The notes under the pieces: generated by a model
The model's input: the letters and a program-made list of their open reading frames with translations, nothing else
The model's database searches: none
Told to the model about the DNA's origin: nothing
Origin: Sinomonas sp. ASV322
GTDB lineage: Bacteria > Actinomycetota > Actinomycetes > Actinomycetales > Micrococcaceae
DNA: 50,122 bases
Direction of reading: 5' to 3'
Assembly (NCBI RefSeq): GCF_030908245.1
Contig: NZ_JAVFJJ010000023.1
Coordinates: 1 to 50,122, forward strand
Program-made: the position numbers and the translations under genes
Shown here: in pieces, positions 21,481-30,749 of the stretch
Layout: every line of letters starts with the position of its first letter
Position numbering within the stretch: position 1 is the first letter of the stretch

Positions 21481-22422
21481 ATGGCAGACTCAGGGGATGA
21501 GCTGGCAACGGCGAGGATCGCCGAGCGCCTGCTCGGGATGCGCGCCAACCGAGAGGTCATCCCGCAGGACCCGAACCACAGCGTCCGATGGCACGAGCAC
21601 GACTATCCGAGCCCCATAGCCAGATGGAACTACCATCCCGAGCACGAGATCCACCTGATCCGCAAGGGAACGGGGAAGTTCATCGTCGGGGACCACATCG
21701 GGACCTTCGAGGCCGGTCAGGTGTCCCTCATCGGTTCGGGCCTGCCCCACGACTGGGTCAGCGACCTGGCGCCGGGAGAAGTGCTGGAAAACAGGGACGC
21801 CGTCATCCAGTTCGACGGCAAGTGGCTCGAACAGTGTGCCGGGCTCATCCCCGAGCTCTCCGAGATGGCCCCGTTGCTCGAGGAGTCCTCCCGCGGCATC
21901 GAGTTCCTCGGCCAGTCCGCAGCAAACGCGGCCGACCAGATCGAGGCCATGGGCGCCAGCCGCGGCATGCAGCGGCTCCATCACCTCTTCGAGCTCTTCA
22001 CCATCCTCGCAAGAGCCCCACAAGAGGACCGCCGATACCTCGCGGACGCGTGGTTCAAGCCTGAACTCGACAGCGAGGCCGCCGCCGTCGTGGACATCGC
22101 GCTGGAGTACCTGTTCAGCCATCACTCCGGCACCGCGCGCATGTCCGAGGCCGCCCAGCTCGTGGGCATGAGCGAGCCGACCTTCTCGAAGTACTTCAAG
22201 CGCTCAACCGGCCAGAACTTCAGCGACCTGCTCAGGAAACTCCGTGTCGCGCACGCCCGCCGGCTCCTGGAACAAACCGAAAAGCCCATCTCCGAGGTGT
22301 GCTACGAGGTCGGCTTCTCCAACCTGTCGAACTTCAACAGGCACTTCCTCAAAGACACGGGCCAGACGCCCCGCGAATACCGACGACACTCCCCGGATCT
22401 CCCGCCCCCCGTACGAACCTAG
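21481..22422 (+). CDS. AraC-family transcriptional regulator
   Basis: A 313-aa regulator. The N-terminal half has a cupin-like sensing domain (WNYHPEHEIHLIRKGTG, IVGDHIGTFEAGQVSLIGSG). The C-terminal 100 residues hold two helix-turn-helix units: MSEAAQLVGMSEPTFSKYFKR and ISEVCYEVGFSNLSNFNRHF, then the closing TPREYRR. Start at ATG 21481 behind AAAGAGGG; the frame is open further upstream but covers the promoter. Divergent from the polyol operon, so it most likely activates that operon in response to the polyol. Confidence 0.9.
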   Translation: MADSGDELATARIAERLLGMRANREVIPQDPNHSVRWHEHDYPSPIARWNYHPEHEIHLIRKGTGKFIVGDHIGTFEAGQVSLIGSGLPHDWVSDLAPGEVLENRDAVIQFDGKWLEQCAGLIPELSEMAPLLEESSRGIEFLGQSAANAADQIEAMGASRGMQRLHHLFELFTILARAPQEDRRYLADAWFKPELDSEAAAVVDIALEYLFSHHSGTARMSEAAQLVGMSEPTFSKYFKRSTGQNFSDLLRKLRVAHARRLLEQTEKPISEVCYEVGFSNLSNFNRHFLKDTGQTPREYRRHSPDLPPPVRT

Positions 22423-22774
22423 CTTCGCCACCTCAAGACTGCACCAGGCCTGCCTGGACAGACACTGTTTGGCCGACGCCCCGAGACCGCGACCCACCCC
22501 GGGCGAATGGGATCCCCGTTCAATGCCCACGGGGTGGCTGCATCCGCACGGTCCCAACAAGGGATGGCCCGCCATTTACCACTGACAGAAGCCCGCCACA
22601 TAGCCCTGACATCCACAGCCGTTACCGGCACGCTTTCGGCGACACGCCCGGCAAGCACGACACGCCGAACCGAAAACCATGCACCGAAACCCCCTCGGCC
22701 GAAACCGGGATCCCACCGTTTCTGGGCGGCGCCGCTTAGGCTGCCCCTTGGGATAGGAAGGAAGGGATGCGGAC
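22423..22774 (+). other. Gene-free interval before the recombinase
   Basis: No gene is supported in these 352 bp. A short direct repeat CGACACGCC occurs twice near 22640-22666, and two GCCGAAACC-type words lie in the last 100 bp. A recombination (res) site for the adjacent serine recombinase could be here, but no dyad of the expected form stands out. Confidence 0.35.
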
Positions 22775-23344
22775 GTGGCTGTCATCGGCTATGCCAGGAC
22801 CTCGACCCGCGAGCAGAACCCCGAAGCCCAGGAGGTGGAGCTCCGCGCTGCGGGTGCGGTGAAGGTGTTCACCGACCACGGCGAGTCGAGCCGGGTAGCC
22901 TCGCGTCCGCTGTGGCGCGAGTGCCTCGGCTACCTCCGGGATGGGGATACCCTCGTCGTGCGCAGGCTAGACCGGCTCGCCGGAAGCGAGCGGATGGCGA
23001 TCGAGACCATCAACGACCTGAACGCCCGCGGCGTGCAGATCAAGAGCCTCACCGAGCCCGACATCGACACCACCACGCCGATGGGCCGAGCCCTGTTCGG
23101 GATCGTGGCCGTGTTCGCCCAGCTGCGCGTGGATACGATCCGGGAGAACACCCGCCGCGGCCTCGCCCACGCCCGCGCCCAGGGCCGCATCGGCGGCCGA
23201 CCCACCGTGATGACCCCAGATCGCCTCGCCGAGGCGCAGCGCATGCGGGCCGAAGGCAGGAGCATCGCACACATCGCGCGTGTTCTCGGGGTGGGAGCAT
23301 CGAGTGTGAACCGAGCGCTGGCAGGGGGCAGGAGCAACGGATGA
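22775..23344 (+). CDS. Serine recombinase (resolvase/invertase family)
   Basis: A 189-aa recombinase. It starts at GTG 22775 behind GGAAGGGATG, with IGYARTST placing the catalytic Ser at residue 10. LVVRRLDRLAGSE and ALFGIVAVFAQLRVDTIRENT are the conserved catalytic and dimer helices. The C-terminal helix-turn-helix is SIAHIARVLGVGASSVNRAL. It differs from the transposon resolvase at 15045 and could resolve plasmid multimers. Its stop overlaps the ATG of a membrane protein gene, an unusual partner for a resolvase. Confidence 0.88.
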   Translation: MAVIGYARTSTREQNPEAQEVELRAAGAVKVFTDHGESSRVASRPLWRECLGYLRDGDTLVVRRLDRLAGSERMAIETINDLNARGVQIKSLTEPDIDTTTPMGRALFGIVAVFAQLRVDTIRENTRRGLAHARAQGRIGGRPTVMTPDRLAEAQRMRAEGRSIAHIARVLGVGASSVNRALAGGRSNG

Positions 23345-24465
23345 GTTCTCCTGACGAGCCCAAGCGGACCAGGGCGAACTTCCCATGGATCTTTGGGACT
23401 CTCGTGGTTGGGGGTGTGATCTTGTTGCTCACGATCGTGACCGCGGACAGTTCTGCCAGGCTCGGTCTCTGGCAGTCGTTCCTGATCAATGTCGGATCCG
23501 CTGTAGCCCTCGCGAGCCTCCTCGGGTTCGTCGAGCCGCGTCTGCGGAAGAACTATATCGAGGCGACGACGAGGAAGATCGAGGCAGCGACTGAGAGAGT
23601 CGAGGCCCGCGTCGAGGCCCGTGTCGAGGAGCTCGAGGAACGCGTCGAGAGCGCACGGACGCTCTTCGAGAACTATCTGGCCGCCGAGGACAATGCCGTG
23701 GCCGCTGCGGCCGACCGCCCCGACTTCTACACGATCGCCGACGCCCTTGTTGCAGCGAACAACGCGCACGCGATCGACCAGTTCCGCGGTGTCGCGGTTC
23801 CGGCGTCCGAGGGCATCCCCGCTGTCGTTATCGGGTTCCATTACGCGACACCGGTGCACAACGGCCGTCGCGACGTCCTCCTGGTTTCTCCGTCCATCCT
23901 CGAAGACCCGCCCCCGAACGGATTCTGGGCGCCGATGCAGTACTCGTGGCAGCCCGGGGCTCCGTCAGAGGAATTCGGCGCCTTCATCATGACCGAGCTC
24001 CGCAACTCAAGGTTGAAGGACGTGGCTGCGAAAGTGCACTGGGCGGAGACGATCGACCGGCTGGTCGAGGCACTGGCCCTGGCACTGGAATCCTCGACGA
24101 GCGATGGCAAGCTCACAGGCTGGCTGATCGAGAAGGGTCCCGGCGGCTGGGCCCTGACCAATGCCGGCATCGAGTACGTTGGGCGCGGTGTCATCGCGCC
24201 CGCCGGCTCCTTCCCCGGTCCCATCATCAGCGCGCTTGGGGCCGCCGCTCGCCAGCGCCGGGGCGAAGAAGTCCGCGAGCCGTGGATGGACCTTGAACGG
24301 CCCGAATGGGCCGAACCTGACGAATGGGAGTACATGGTCTCCCGCGCCCGCACGATGCTCCCCGGCGCCAACCTCCCGGTTCTCATGCAGCCGCCCTACG
24401 TCGCTTCGAGCAACGTGCCGAAGAGGCCCACCCCAAGGCCACCCCTACCGCCGGCCCTGCGTTAG
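23341..24465 (+). CDS. Membrane-anchored coiled-coil protein of unknown function
   Basis: A 374-aa protein coupled to the recombinase by ATGA. Two predicted membrane helices are near the N-terminus (IFGTLVVGGVILLLTIV and SFLINVGSAVALASLLGFV). A coiled coil follows (KIEAATERVEARVEARVEE), then a cytoplasmic domain of about 260 residues with FYTIADALVAANN and AVVIGFHYATP. A Pro-rich tail ends it. No family recognised. Two helices plus a coiled coil and an unknown soluble domain recall sensor or defence proteins, but no enzymatic motif is visible. Confidence 0.75.
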   Translation: MSSPDEPKRTRANFPWIFGTLVVGGVILLLTIVTADSSARLGLWQSFLINVGSAVALASLLGFVEPRLRKNYIEATTRKIEAATERVEARVEARVEELEERVESARTLFENYLAAEDNAVAAAADRPDFYTIADALVAANNAHAIDQFRGVAVPASEGIPAVVIGFHYATPVHNGRRDVLLVSPSILEDPPPNGFWAPMQYSWQPGAPSEEFGAFIMTELRNSRLKDVAAKVHWAETIDRLVEALALALESSTSDGKLTGWLIEKGPGGWALTNAGIEYVGRGVIAPAGSFPGPIISALGAAARQRRGEEVREPWMDLERPEWAEPDEWEYMVSRARTMLPGANLPVLMQPPYVASSNVPKRPTPRPPLPPALR

Positions 24466-24504
24466 CACGCCGGGTGCGCCGTTGAAGGGTCGGTCGAGGA
24501 GAGG

Positions 24505-24591
24505 TTCCGGTCCAAGGTCATCCGCGGGCCGCGCCCCGACGACTGCTTGGCTGTGGACGGCCGCCGTCGCCGTCAGAACAACCGTTCCTGA
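24505..24591 (+). pseudogene. Inverted fragment of an HNH gene
   Basis: Positions 24505-24560 match, in inverted orientation and with few mismatches, the 5' part of the HNH gene (24977-25031). The plus strand reads FRSKVIRGPRPDDC, equivalent to FWSKVIRGPRPSDC of the intact protein, then leaves homology and stops at 24591. It is a decapitated second copy, probably left by an inversion or recombination. Confidence 0.6.
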
Positions 24592-25076
24592 TCCGGCGAG
24601 TACCCGGCGAGCAGTGCGGGGAACGCGGCGTCCCATCCGTGCTCGAGGAGATGGTCGCGGATCTCGCGAGAGAGCGCGGCCTGGTCGCGGCGGCGCCCTC
24701 CCGAGCGCCGCAGGCTGTACATGTTCGCGTGCCGACCGGCGCGCGAACGGTCGAGGTTGTTCTCCGCCACCGAGCCTAGGAGCAGATGCGAGTCGGCCCC
24801 GTGCGCGACATGGACGCACAGCGGCACGTCGCAGCTTTCATGGCGGACCGTCTCGTGCTCGCCCAGCTCGCCACCTCCGAAGACCAGGGCGACGGCGAAG
24901 CGGTGAGCACGCCACATGCGCTGCCCGCCGGGGACATGCTGCCAATACCGGCCGTAGCCGTCGTCACCGATCGCGCCCGTCCAGATCCAGCAGTCCGAAG
25001 GGCGCGGCCCGCGGATGACCTTGGACCAGAACCGGACGGAGTCCGAGGCCGCGTTCAGGTCTTCGGCATCACCCAT
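24573..25076 (-). CDS. HNH endonuclease-like protein
   Basis: A 167-aa protein with the layout of small phage/plasmid HNH nucleases. The N-terminal FWSKVIRGPRPSDCWIWTGA is followed by GYGRYW, RAHRFAVALVFG, then HESCDVPLCVHVAHG and HLLLGSVAENNLDR. The paired Cys/His and N residues would bind zinc and metal at the active site. Such enzymes nick or cut DNA, often as mobile elements. It starts 6 bp after the stop of the upstream gene, on the minus strand, within the leading region near oriT. Confidence 0.75.
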   Translation of the reverse strand: MGDAEDLNAASDSVRFWSKVIRGPRPSDCWIWTGAIGDDGYGRYWQHVPGGQRMWRAHRFAVALVFGGGELGEHETVRHESCDVPLCVHVAHGADSHLLLGSVAENNLDRSRAGRHANMYSLRRSGGRRRDQAALSREIRDHLLEHGWDAAFPALLAGYSPDQERLF

Positions 25077-25082
25077 CTGTCA

Positions 25083-25553
25083 TCACGCGGCGTGGCCGTC
25101 GTGCTGCTCTCCGCCGTGCTGTTCGGGGGCGTCCGCGTGCTCGCCGTCCTGGTCCGCCGGCTCAGCCTCCCGGTGCTCGGCCTTCGCTGCCTCGCTGGCC
25201 TCCTTCACGGCGGCGCGGACCACGGCGGCCTTCACGTCCAGGCGCGAGGCGACGTCGGCGACCGAAGCTCCGGTGGCGACCATCTGGGCGATGAACTGCC
25301 GGGCGTCATTCTCCTTGCCGGCAGACTTCACCCGCGCCTCGTCAACGAGCGCACGCCCCTTGGCTACGGCGTCCTCCATGAGCTTCTCGGCCGCATCCTC
25401 CGCAGCGGCGACCACGGCCTCAGCTTCACCGTTCGCGACGAAATACGACTCCGCGAGGTCGATCAGCTTCTCGTGCCGCTCCTGCTGAGCGGTCGCCAGC
25501 TCGCGCGCCTTCCGGCGGGCTTCTACGAGCTTCGAATTGTGAGCCTTGGCCAT
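25083..25553 (-). CDS. Helical protein (156 aa) next to oriT, possible relaxosome accessory
   Basis: The start used is the ATG at 25553; an ATG four codons upstream is equally possible. The product is a charged coiled coil (KLVEARRKARELATAQQERHEKLIDLAE) with a later helix-turn-helix-like segment (ASVADVASRLDVKAAVVRAA) and an acidic, His-rich tail. It is divergent from traA across the probable oriT. MobC or TraM-like accessory proteins occupy this position in other systems, so DNA binding at oriT is a reasonable inference. No family recognised. Confidence 0.6.
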   Translation of the reverse strand: MAKAHNSKLVEARRKARELATAQQERHEKLIDLAESYFVANGEAEAVVAAAEDAAEKLMEDAVAKGRALVDEARVKSAGKENDARQFIAQMVATGASVADVASRLDVKAAVVRAAVKEASEAAKAEHREAEPADQDGEHADAPEQHGGEQHDGHAA

Positions 25554-25978
25554 GAGATCCATCCCCCTCGGGAACCTAGCGGCCACACGAGGCGGGCCGC
25601 GCCTTGTTGTTCGCCTCCACCCTACCGTGAGGGTCGGGAATCGGACCTCGCTGGCGCTCGGGCTCTTTGTGCGCCTGGCGGCGCGGGCCGCCGCGCTGAC
25701 CACACGTGGACACGCGAGATTCTTCCTTCGGTCTCGCTGATGTGCCCACCTGTGGACAGCGCGGCACGGGCGATTGAACACAGTCGAGCCTTCGGTTCTC
25801 GTGTGCACAATCGCATCGAAGAATCGATGGAACCAGACCGTGTGCCGAATCCAAAGCGTCTTCCACCAGCTCCCCCGCAAGCTCCTCCGCTGCCTCCAGA
25901 CTGGATTCAACCCCCAATCTGGTTCACACCTCTGGCATTCTGAATAAGTGAGGCTGTCTCCCACGCTATGCTTGGGGC
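25554..25978. other. oriT: Probable oriT region upstream of traA
   Basis: A 425-bp gene-free gap between divergent accessory and relaxase genes. It holds the imperfect hairpin CCAGACTGG / CCAATCTGG (25896-25922, one mismatch), a GCGAGA/TCTCGC hairpin near 25713-25736 and other short dyads around 25795-25835. MobF relaxases usually cut near such dyads next to their gene. The nick site itself cannot be assigned. Confidence 0.5.
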
Positions 25979-28900
25979 GTGCTGTCCCTGAAAGTCATCT
26001 CGGCGGGCACTGGCTACGAGTACTACACCTCGGAGATGGTCAGTGGCGACGAGCTGCGCGCGGACGGCTACGAGCTGGGCGACTACTACCACGCCAGGGG
26101 CCTCCCTCCCGGGCAGTGGATCGGCGACGGGTGCGCGACCCTTGGCGTTTCCGGGAATGTCTCCAAAGAGCAGATGGCCAACCTGATGGGCATGGGAATC
26201 CACCCCGACGCCGAGCGGATCAGGGCCGAGGCCATCGCCGAGGGCAAGACCCCGAAGCAGGCCGAAGCGGAGACTCTGCTGGGCCGGAAGTACTACGAGT
26301 ACGAGGCCAAGACAGGGGAGCTGGCAACCCGCATCAAGACCGCCGAGGACGACTTCAAGCGGCTGAACCAGCGCGAACCGCGCGACGCCGAGAAGCGGAA
26401 GATCCACCGCAAGGAAGGCGCGAAGCTCTTCCGCGAACGCCACGGCCGAGGCCCCGACGACAACGAGGAGCTGGCCAAGTTCATCACCGGACAGCTGCGT
26501 CCACAGCAGTCGGCCGTCGCAGGATTCGACATGACCATGACCCCCGTGAAGAGCGTCAGCGTCCTATGGGCAGTCGGCGGAGACGACGCCCGCAAGCTCG
26601 TCGAACGCGCCCAGCACGAGGCCGTGAAGGACACCGTTTCCTGGCTCCAGGAGCACGCCGTCCGGACCCGGACCGGTGCAAACGGCGTCGCCCAGGAAGA
26701 CGTCCCCGGTGGCATCGTCGCCCAGGTCTTCCGCCACTACGACTCCCGCGAAGGCGACCCGAACCTCCACGACCACCTCGTGATCTCCAACAAGGTCCAA
26801 ACAGCCGACGGCAAGTGGAAGACCATCGACTCGCGCCTGCTGCACAAGATGAGCGTGTCCGCGTCCGAGCACTACAACGCCCGCATACAGGCACACCTTG
26901 CCGCCCGCGGCGTACAGTTCGAGGCCCGCGGCATGGGCCCAGGGAAGCAGCCGGTCATGGAGGTCAAAGGCATCTCCGCCGAGCTGCTGGAGGAGTTCTC
27001 CACGCGCCGCGCAACCATCCGCGAGGAGCTTGACCGGCTTGCCGACGAGTACGCGGCGAAGTTCGGCCACGCCCCCGGCAAAGAAGCCATGCTCAAGCTT
27101 GCCCAGCAGGCCACCCTGGAGACCCGCGCGGCGAAGAAGAGCGGTCGGAGCCTGGAAGAACTGGTGACCGAGTGGCGTTCCCGCGCCGCATCGGTCGTCG
27201 GCGAACGCACCCTCGGCCGACTCGCCGAGCGCGTCATAGGCGCCCGCGAGGCACGCCAGGCCGCACAGGTCGACGTCGCTGCCGCCGCCCGCGAACTTGT
27301 CGCCGTGGTCGAAGCAGAGCGCGCCGTGTGGGGACAGAACCACCTCGAAGCCGCCGCCCAGCGGTGGGCGAAGGAATACTCGCTCGAGAACGGCAGCGTC
27401 GCCTCCGAGACCGTCCGGGAGATCATCGGTCACGCCCTCACACACGAGGCCCAGCGCGTCACACCGGAACGAGCCCACGCCACTTTCGAACCGCTGACCC
27501 GCGCCGACGGGTCCAGCGTGTTCGAGCACAAGGGCTCCATCCTCTACGCCTCGGAAGGCCTGATCCGGGCGGAGAACTACCTGCTGCGAGCAGGGCAGCG
27601 GGAAGTCATCCCGGTGGCCTCACCGGACGTGTTCCACGCCGTCATCGCAGAGCGCAACGCCCGCGTCGCAGCCGGGGAAGCCTTCCCCCTCAGCCCCGCG
27701 CAGATGAGCATGGCGTTCGAGTTCACCGTCTCGGACAAGCTCGTCAGCGTCGGCAAGGGCCCGGCCGGAACCGGCAAGTCCACCGCCATGGAAGTAGTCC
27801 GCGACGTCGTCCAGCGCTCCGGCGGCAACGTCATCGCCCTCGCCCCGCAGGCCGTCGCCGCGACCCTCCTGGGCGACAAACTCGGCATCCGCGGCATGAC
27901 AGCCGACGCGTTCGCCATCGGATCCGGGACCGTCGCACCCGGTGACCTCGTCATCCTTGACGAGGCCGGCATGTGCGGGACCAAGCTGCTCGCCGACGTC
28001 GTCGAACGCGCCGAAACGGCCGGGGCCCGCATCGCCCTGCTCGGCGACGATGCACAGATCGGCGCCGTCGCCGCGGGCGGCGCATTCGGGATGCTCGCCG
28101 CCGAACTCGGAGCCGTCGAGCTGGACACGATCCACCGCTTCGAAGACCCCGAAGAGGCCCAGGCATCCCTCGCCCTCCGCCGCCGCGGCGAGGGCGAGAC
28201 GGACCCCTTCGCCTGGTACAGGGAGCACGGCAGGGTTCAGGCCGGCGACGGAGCCATGGTGGAGGCCCTGGCGTTCCGGCGATGGCAGGAAGCCCACCAG
28301 AAGGGCACCCCCGCCGTGGTCATGGCCGCCACCAACGAACAGGCCCAGCGGCTCTCCGAGCGCGCCCAGGCGGCCCTGGAGATCCTCGGAGAGATCGACA
28401 CCTCCCGGGACGGGCGGACCCTCCGGGACGGGTCCAAGGCATGGGCCGGGGACACGATCGTCACGCGCCGGAACGAATGGATCGAGACGAAGTCCGACCG
28501 CGTCCGCGTCCACAACGGCGACCTCTGGAGGGTGGAAAAGGTCAACCGGGACGGCACGCTCACCGTCCGCCACCAGGGCGACGGGAAGCGCACCACCCTC
28601 CCCGGGGACTACATCGAGCAGAACGTCCACCTCGGCTACGCCTACACCACCCACCGGGCCCAGGGCATGACCGTCACCGCAGGCATCCCCATCGTCTCGG
28701 CCTCAACGGCACGGAACCTCGTGTACGTGGCGATGACCCGCGGCGAGGTCACCAACCAGCTGTACGTGCAGCTCGAGGACGGCCAGACCCTCGAGGAGGT
28801 GCTGGGCCGGATCGCCGCGAACGAGGGCATCGAGCGCAGCGTCCACCAGGCCATGGCCGACGAGCACACGCGCATCGACTCGACCGATCAGCTCGCGGCC

Positions 28901-30361
28901 GAGTACCGGCACGTGAGCGGGCTCGCCGACGAGCTGCGCTTCAAGGGCATGGCCCATCAGGCCCTCGGGCCGATGGCCACGATGTTCACCGCCTCTGACG
29001 CATGGGGGGCCGTGTCCACCCACCTCGCCGTCGCGGAGGCCGACGGCTTCGACCCCCGCGCCCTGCTGGTGGAAGCCGTGAACATGCGCTCCTTCGAAGG
29101 CGCCGAGGACGCAGCGGCCGTGCTCGCCTGGCGCATCGAAGGACTCCTCGCCAAGGCACCGGAGAACGCCACGCCAAAGCACGCATCCCTGGCCACGCAG
29201 AGCGAGGAGAGCCTGTACAAGGCGCTCAAGGTCGCCGAGGACCGCGAAGCCAAGGCACTCGCACACCGGCAGTCCGCCATCGCCGCCCAGCACGGACCCT
29301 GGCCCAAGGAGCACTGGACGAACCGCCCCTTCGGGCACCTGACCGAAGCGGCCATCGAGTCCCGCATCAGGGCTGACCGCCTGCTGGCCCGCACGGACGC
29401 GACCCTGCTCACCAAGGAACAGCGGGAACGCCTCGGAGTCGAGGTCCCGGCCAAGGACGCCCGCAAGCTCTCGTGGGAGATCCGCGCCCTCCAGGACGAG
29501 CTGCGCCACCGCAAGGGCCTCGACCCCGCCCAGGACGTCGCCGAGCTGGCCGAACGCGGCCACGCCAACCGCAAGGCCGCAGGGGCCGGGCACTTCGAGC
29601 GCCACCGGCAGTCCCACGAGATCGCCGCGGCCATCCGCGACGAGCTGCGCCGCCGCCAGCTCGTGCCCGACCCGGCCAAGGCCGCCCAAGCCGCGCCAGA
29701 CAGGCTCCCCGAATGGGCCGCCCCGCACCAGGCCGCGGCGGACGAGTTCACCCCGGCGAACTGGCGCAGCGAGCTGAACGAGCGCCGCGCCGTCCTCACG
29801 GCCCGGTTCGAGGAGACCGGGCACCTCATCGCCGCCGAGCCCCCCGCCTGGGCCGCCGGCCTCGGGCCCGTCCCCGCCGACCCCGAGCGGGCCCAACGCT
29901 GGCGCGAGACCGCCGCCGAGGTCGCCGCGTTCCGGGACCGCTACAAGATCCCCGCGGCCGAGACAGCCCCGATCCCCGAACGGTTCCGGGACCACCCAAC
30001 CGGCGCGGAGCTCCACACACGCACCGTCAGCCTCGCCCGCGGCACCAACTCAGCACCGGCACCAGCAGAGGAGACCACCATGGCCGCACAGAAGGCCGTC
30101 GAGCGCGCGGCCGCGACCCACGCCCCCAAGGCCCAGGCACAGCGCACCTCAGACAAGGACCGCACCGCCAACGGGCAGGACGCCACCAGCGTCACCGCCA
30201 CCCAACGGGCCAAGGACTCCCTGGCCGCGCTCAACAGGCTCCGCGACCAGCAGGAGGCCCTGCGCCGCGCCGAACAGAAGCCCCGCCGCAAGGACACCCC
30301 CGGCGGGAACGACAGCGGACGCAGCGACGAACGCAACCGCGACCGCGGCCGCAGCCTCTGA
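25979..30361 (+). CDS. traA: TraA: MobF relaxase-helicase
   Basis: A 1460-aa conjugative relaxase fused to a helicase. The N-terminal relaxase domain has candidate catalytic tyrosines in GTGYEYYTSEM (12, 14, 15) and the three-His metal site H253, H264, H266 in HYDSREGDPNLHDHLVISN. The helicase part has Walker A GPAGTGKST near residue 596 and VILDEAGMCG about 65 residues later, as in TrwC/TraI-type SF1 helicases. The last 400 residues are helical and charged, as in actinobacterial TraA. It would nick oriT, stay bound to the 5' end and unwind the strand for export. The GTG start has no good ribosome site. Confidence 0.93.
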   Translation: MLSLKVISAGTGYEYYTSEMVSGDELRADGYELGDYYHARGLPPGQWIGDGCATLGVSGNVSKEQMANLMGMGIHPDAERIRAEAIAEGKTPKQAEAETLLGRKYYEYEAKTGELATRIKTAEDDFKRLNQREPRDAEKRKIHRKEGAKLFRERHGRGPDDNEELAKFITGQLRPQQSAVAGFDMTMTPVKSVSVLWAVGGDDARKLVERAQHEAVKDTVSWLQEHAVRTRTGANGVAQEDVPGGIVAQVFRHYDSREGDPNLHDHLVISNKVQTADGKWKTIDSRLLHKMSVSASEHYNARIQAHLAARGVQFEARGMGPGKQPVMEVKGISAELLEEFSTRRATIREELDRLADEYAAKFGHAPGKEAMLKLAQQATLETRAAKKSGRSLEELVTEWRSRAASVVGERTLGRLAERVIGAREARQAAQVDVAAAARELVAVVEAERAVWGQNHLEAAAQRWAKEYSLENGSVASETVREIIGHALTHEAQRVTPERAHATFEPLTRADGSSVFEHKGSILYASEGLIRAENYLLRAGQREVIPVASPDVFHAVIAERNARVAAGEAFPLSPAQMSMAFEFTVSDKLVSVGKGPAGTGKSTAMEVVRDVVQRSGGNVIALAPQAVAATLLGDKLGIRGMTADAFAIGSGTVAPGDLVILDEAGMCGTKLLADVVERAETAGARIALLGDDAQIGAVAAGGAFGMLAAELGAVELDTIHRFEDPEEAQASLALRRRGEGETDPFAWYREHGRVQAGDGAMVEALAFRRWQEAHQKGTPAVVMAATNEQAQRLSERAQAALEILGEIDTSRDGRTLRDGSKAWAGDTIVTRRNEWIETKSDRVRVHNGDLWRVEKVNRDGTLTVRHQGDGKRTTLPGDYIEQNVHLGYAYTTHRAQGMTVTAGIPIVSASTARNLVYVAMTRGEVTNQLYVQLEDGQTLEEVLGRIAANEGIERSVHQAMADEHTRIDSTDQLAAEYRHVSGLADELRFKGMAHQALGPMATMFTASDAWGAVSTHLAVAEADGFDPRALLVEAVNMRSFEGAEDAAAVLAWRIEGLLAKAPENATPKHASLATQSEESLYKALKVAEDREAKALAHRQSAIAAQHGPWPKEHWTNRPFGHLTEAAIESRIRADRLLARTDATLLTKEQRERLGVEVPAKDARKLSWEIRALQDELRHRKGLDPAQDVAELAERGHANRKAAGAGHFERHRQSHEIAAAIRDELRRRQLVPDPAKAAQAAPDRLPEWAAPHQAAADEFTPANWRSELNERRAVLTARFEETGHLIAAEPPAWAAGLGPVPADPERAQRWRETAAEVAAFRDRYKIPAAETAPIPERFRDHPTGAELHTRTVSLARGTNSAPAPAEETTMAAQKAVERAAATHAPKAQAQRTSDKDRTANGQDATSVTATQRAKDSLAALNRLRDQQEALRRAEQKPRRKDTPGGNDSGRSDERNRDRGRSL

Positions 30362-30457
30362 CCTTCCGCCCCCGCGAGTCGGGCGCGCGACGATGATCGG
30401 TGACTGTCGGTCGGGCGAAGTAGCTTTCTGTCATCTGTCGAGAAGGGGACGTCGAAG

Positions 30458-30631
30458 GTGGGCATCGTCAACAATCCCTACGGTGTCCTGGCCGAGCTTT
30501 CCCTGCGTCACCTCGCGGCGCTGGCCGTCGAGTTCGAGCTCATCCACCACGGAGACGACGAGATCCCGGCAGCCGTCGTGTACGCAGCCCCCCGCTCGAC
30601 CGGCGCGGACTGGGCCGACGCCCTCCTGTGA
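30458..30631 (+). CDS. 57-aa protein sharing its tail with the 5094 protein
   Basis: GTG 30458 follows GAGAAGGGGACG. The product is VGIVNNPYGVLAELS, then EFELIHHGDDEIPAAVVYA and STGADWADALL. The last 25 residues nearly repeat the C-terminus of the 121-aa protein at 5094, and the 3' flanks share GATACTTGCTG (30653-30663). It looks like a short form of the same family, or a domain copy. Function unknown. Confidence 0.55.
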   Translation: MGIVNNPYGVLAELSLRHLAALAVEFELIHHGDDEIPAAVVYAAPRSTGADWADALL

Positions 30632-30749
30632 CGTCTGTCCTGTCCGCTCGCTGATACTTGCTGCTGTCTTAACCCATTGGACGCGTCTACCGGGGAACGT
30701 AACGGCGGCATAACATCCTCTCAGCACAACAAGGTTGGGGGAGAAGACG

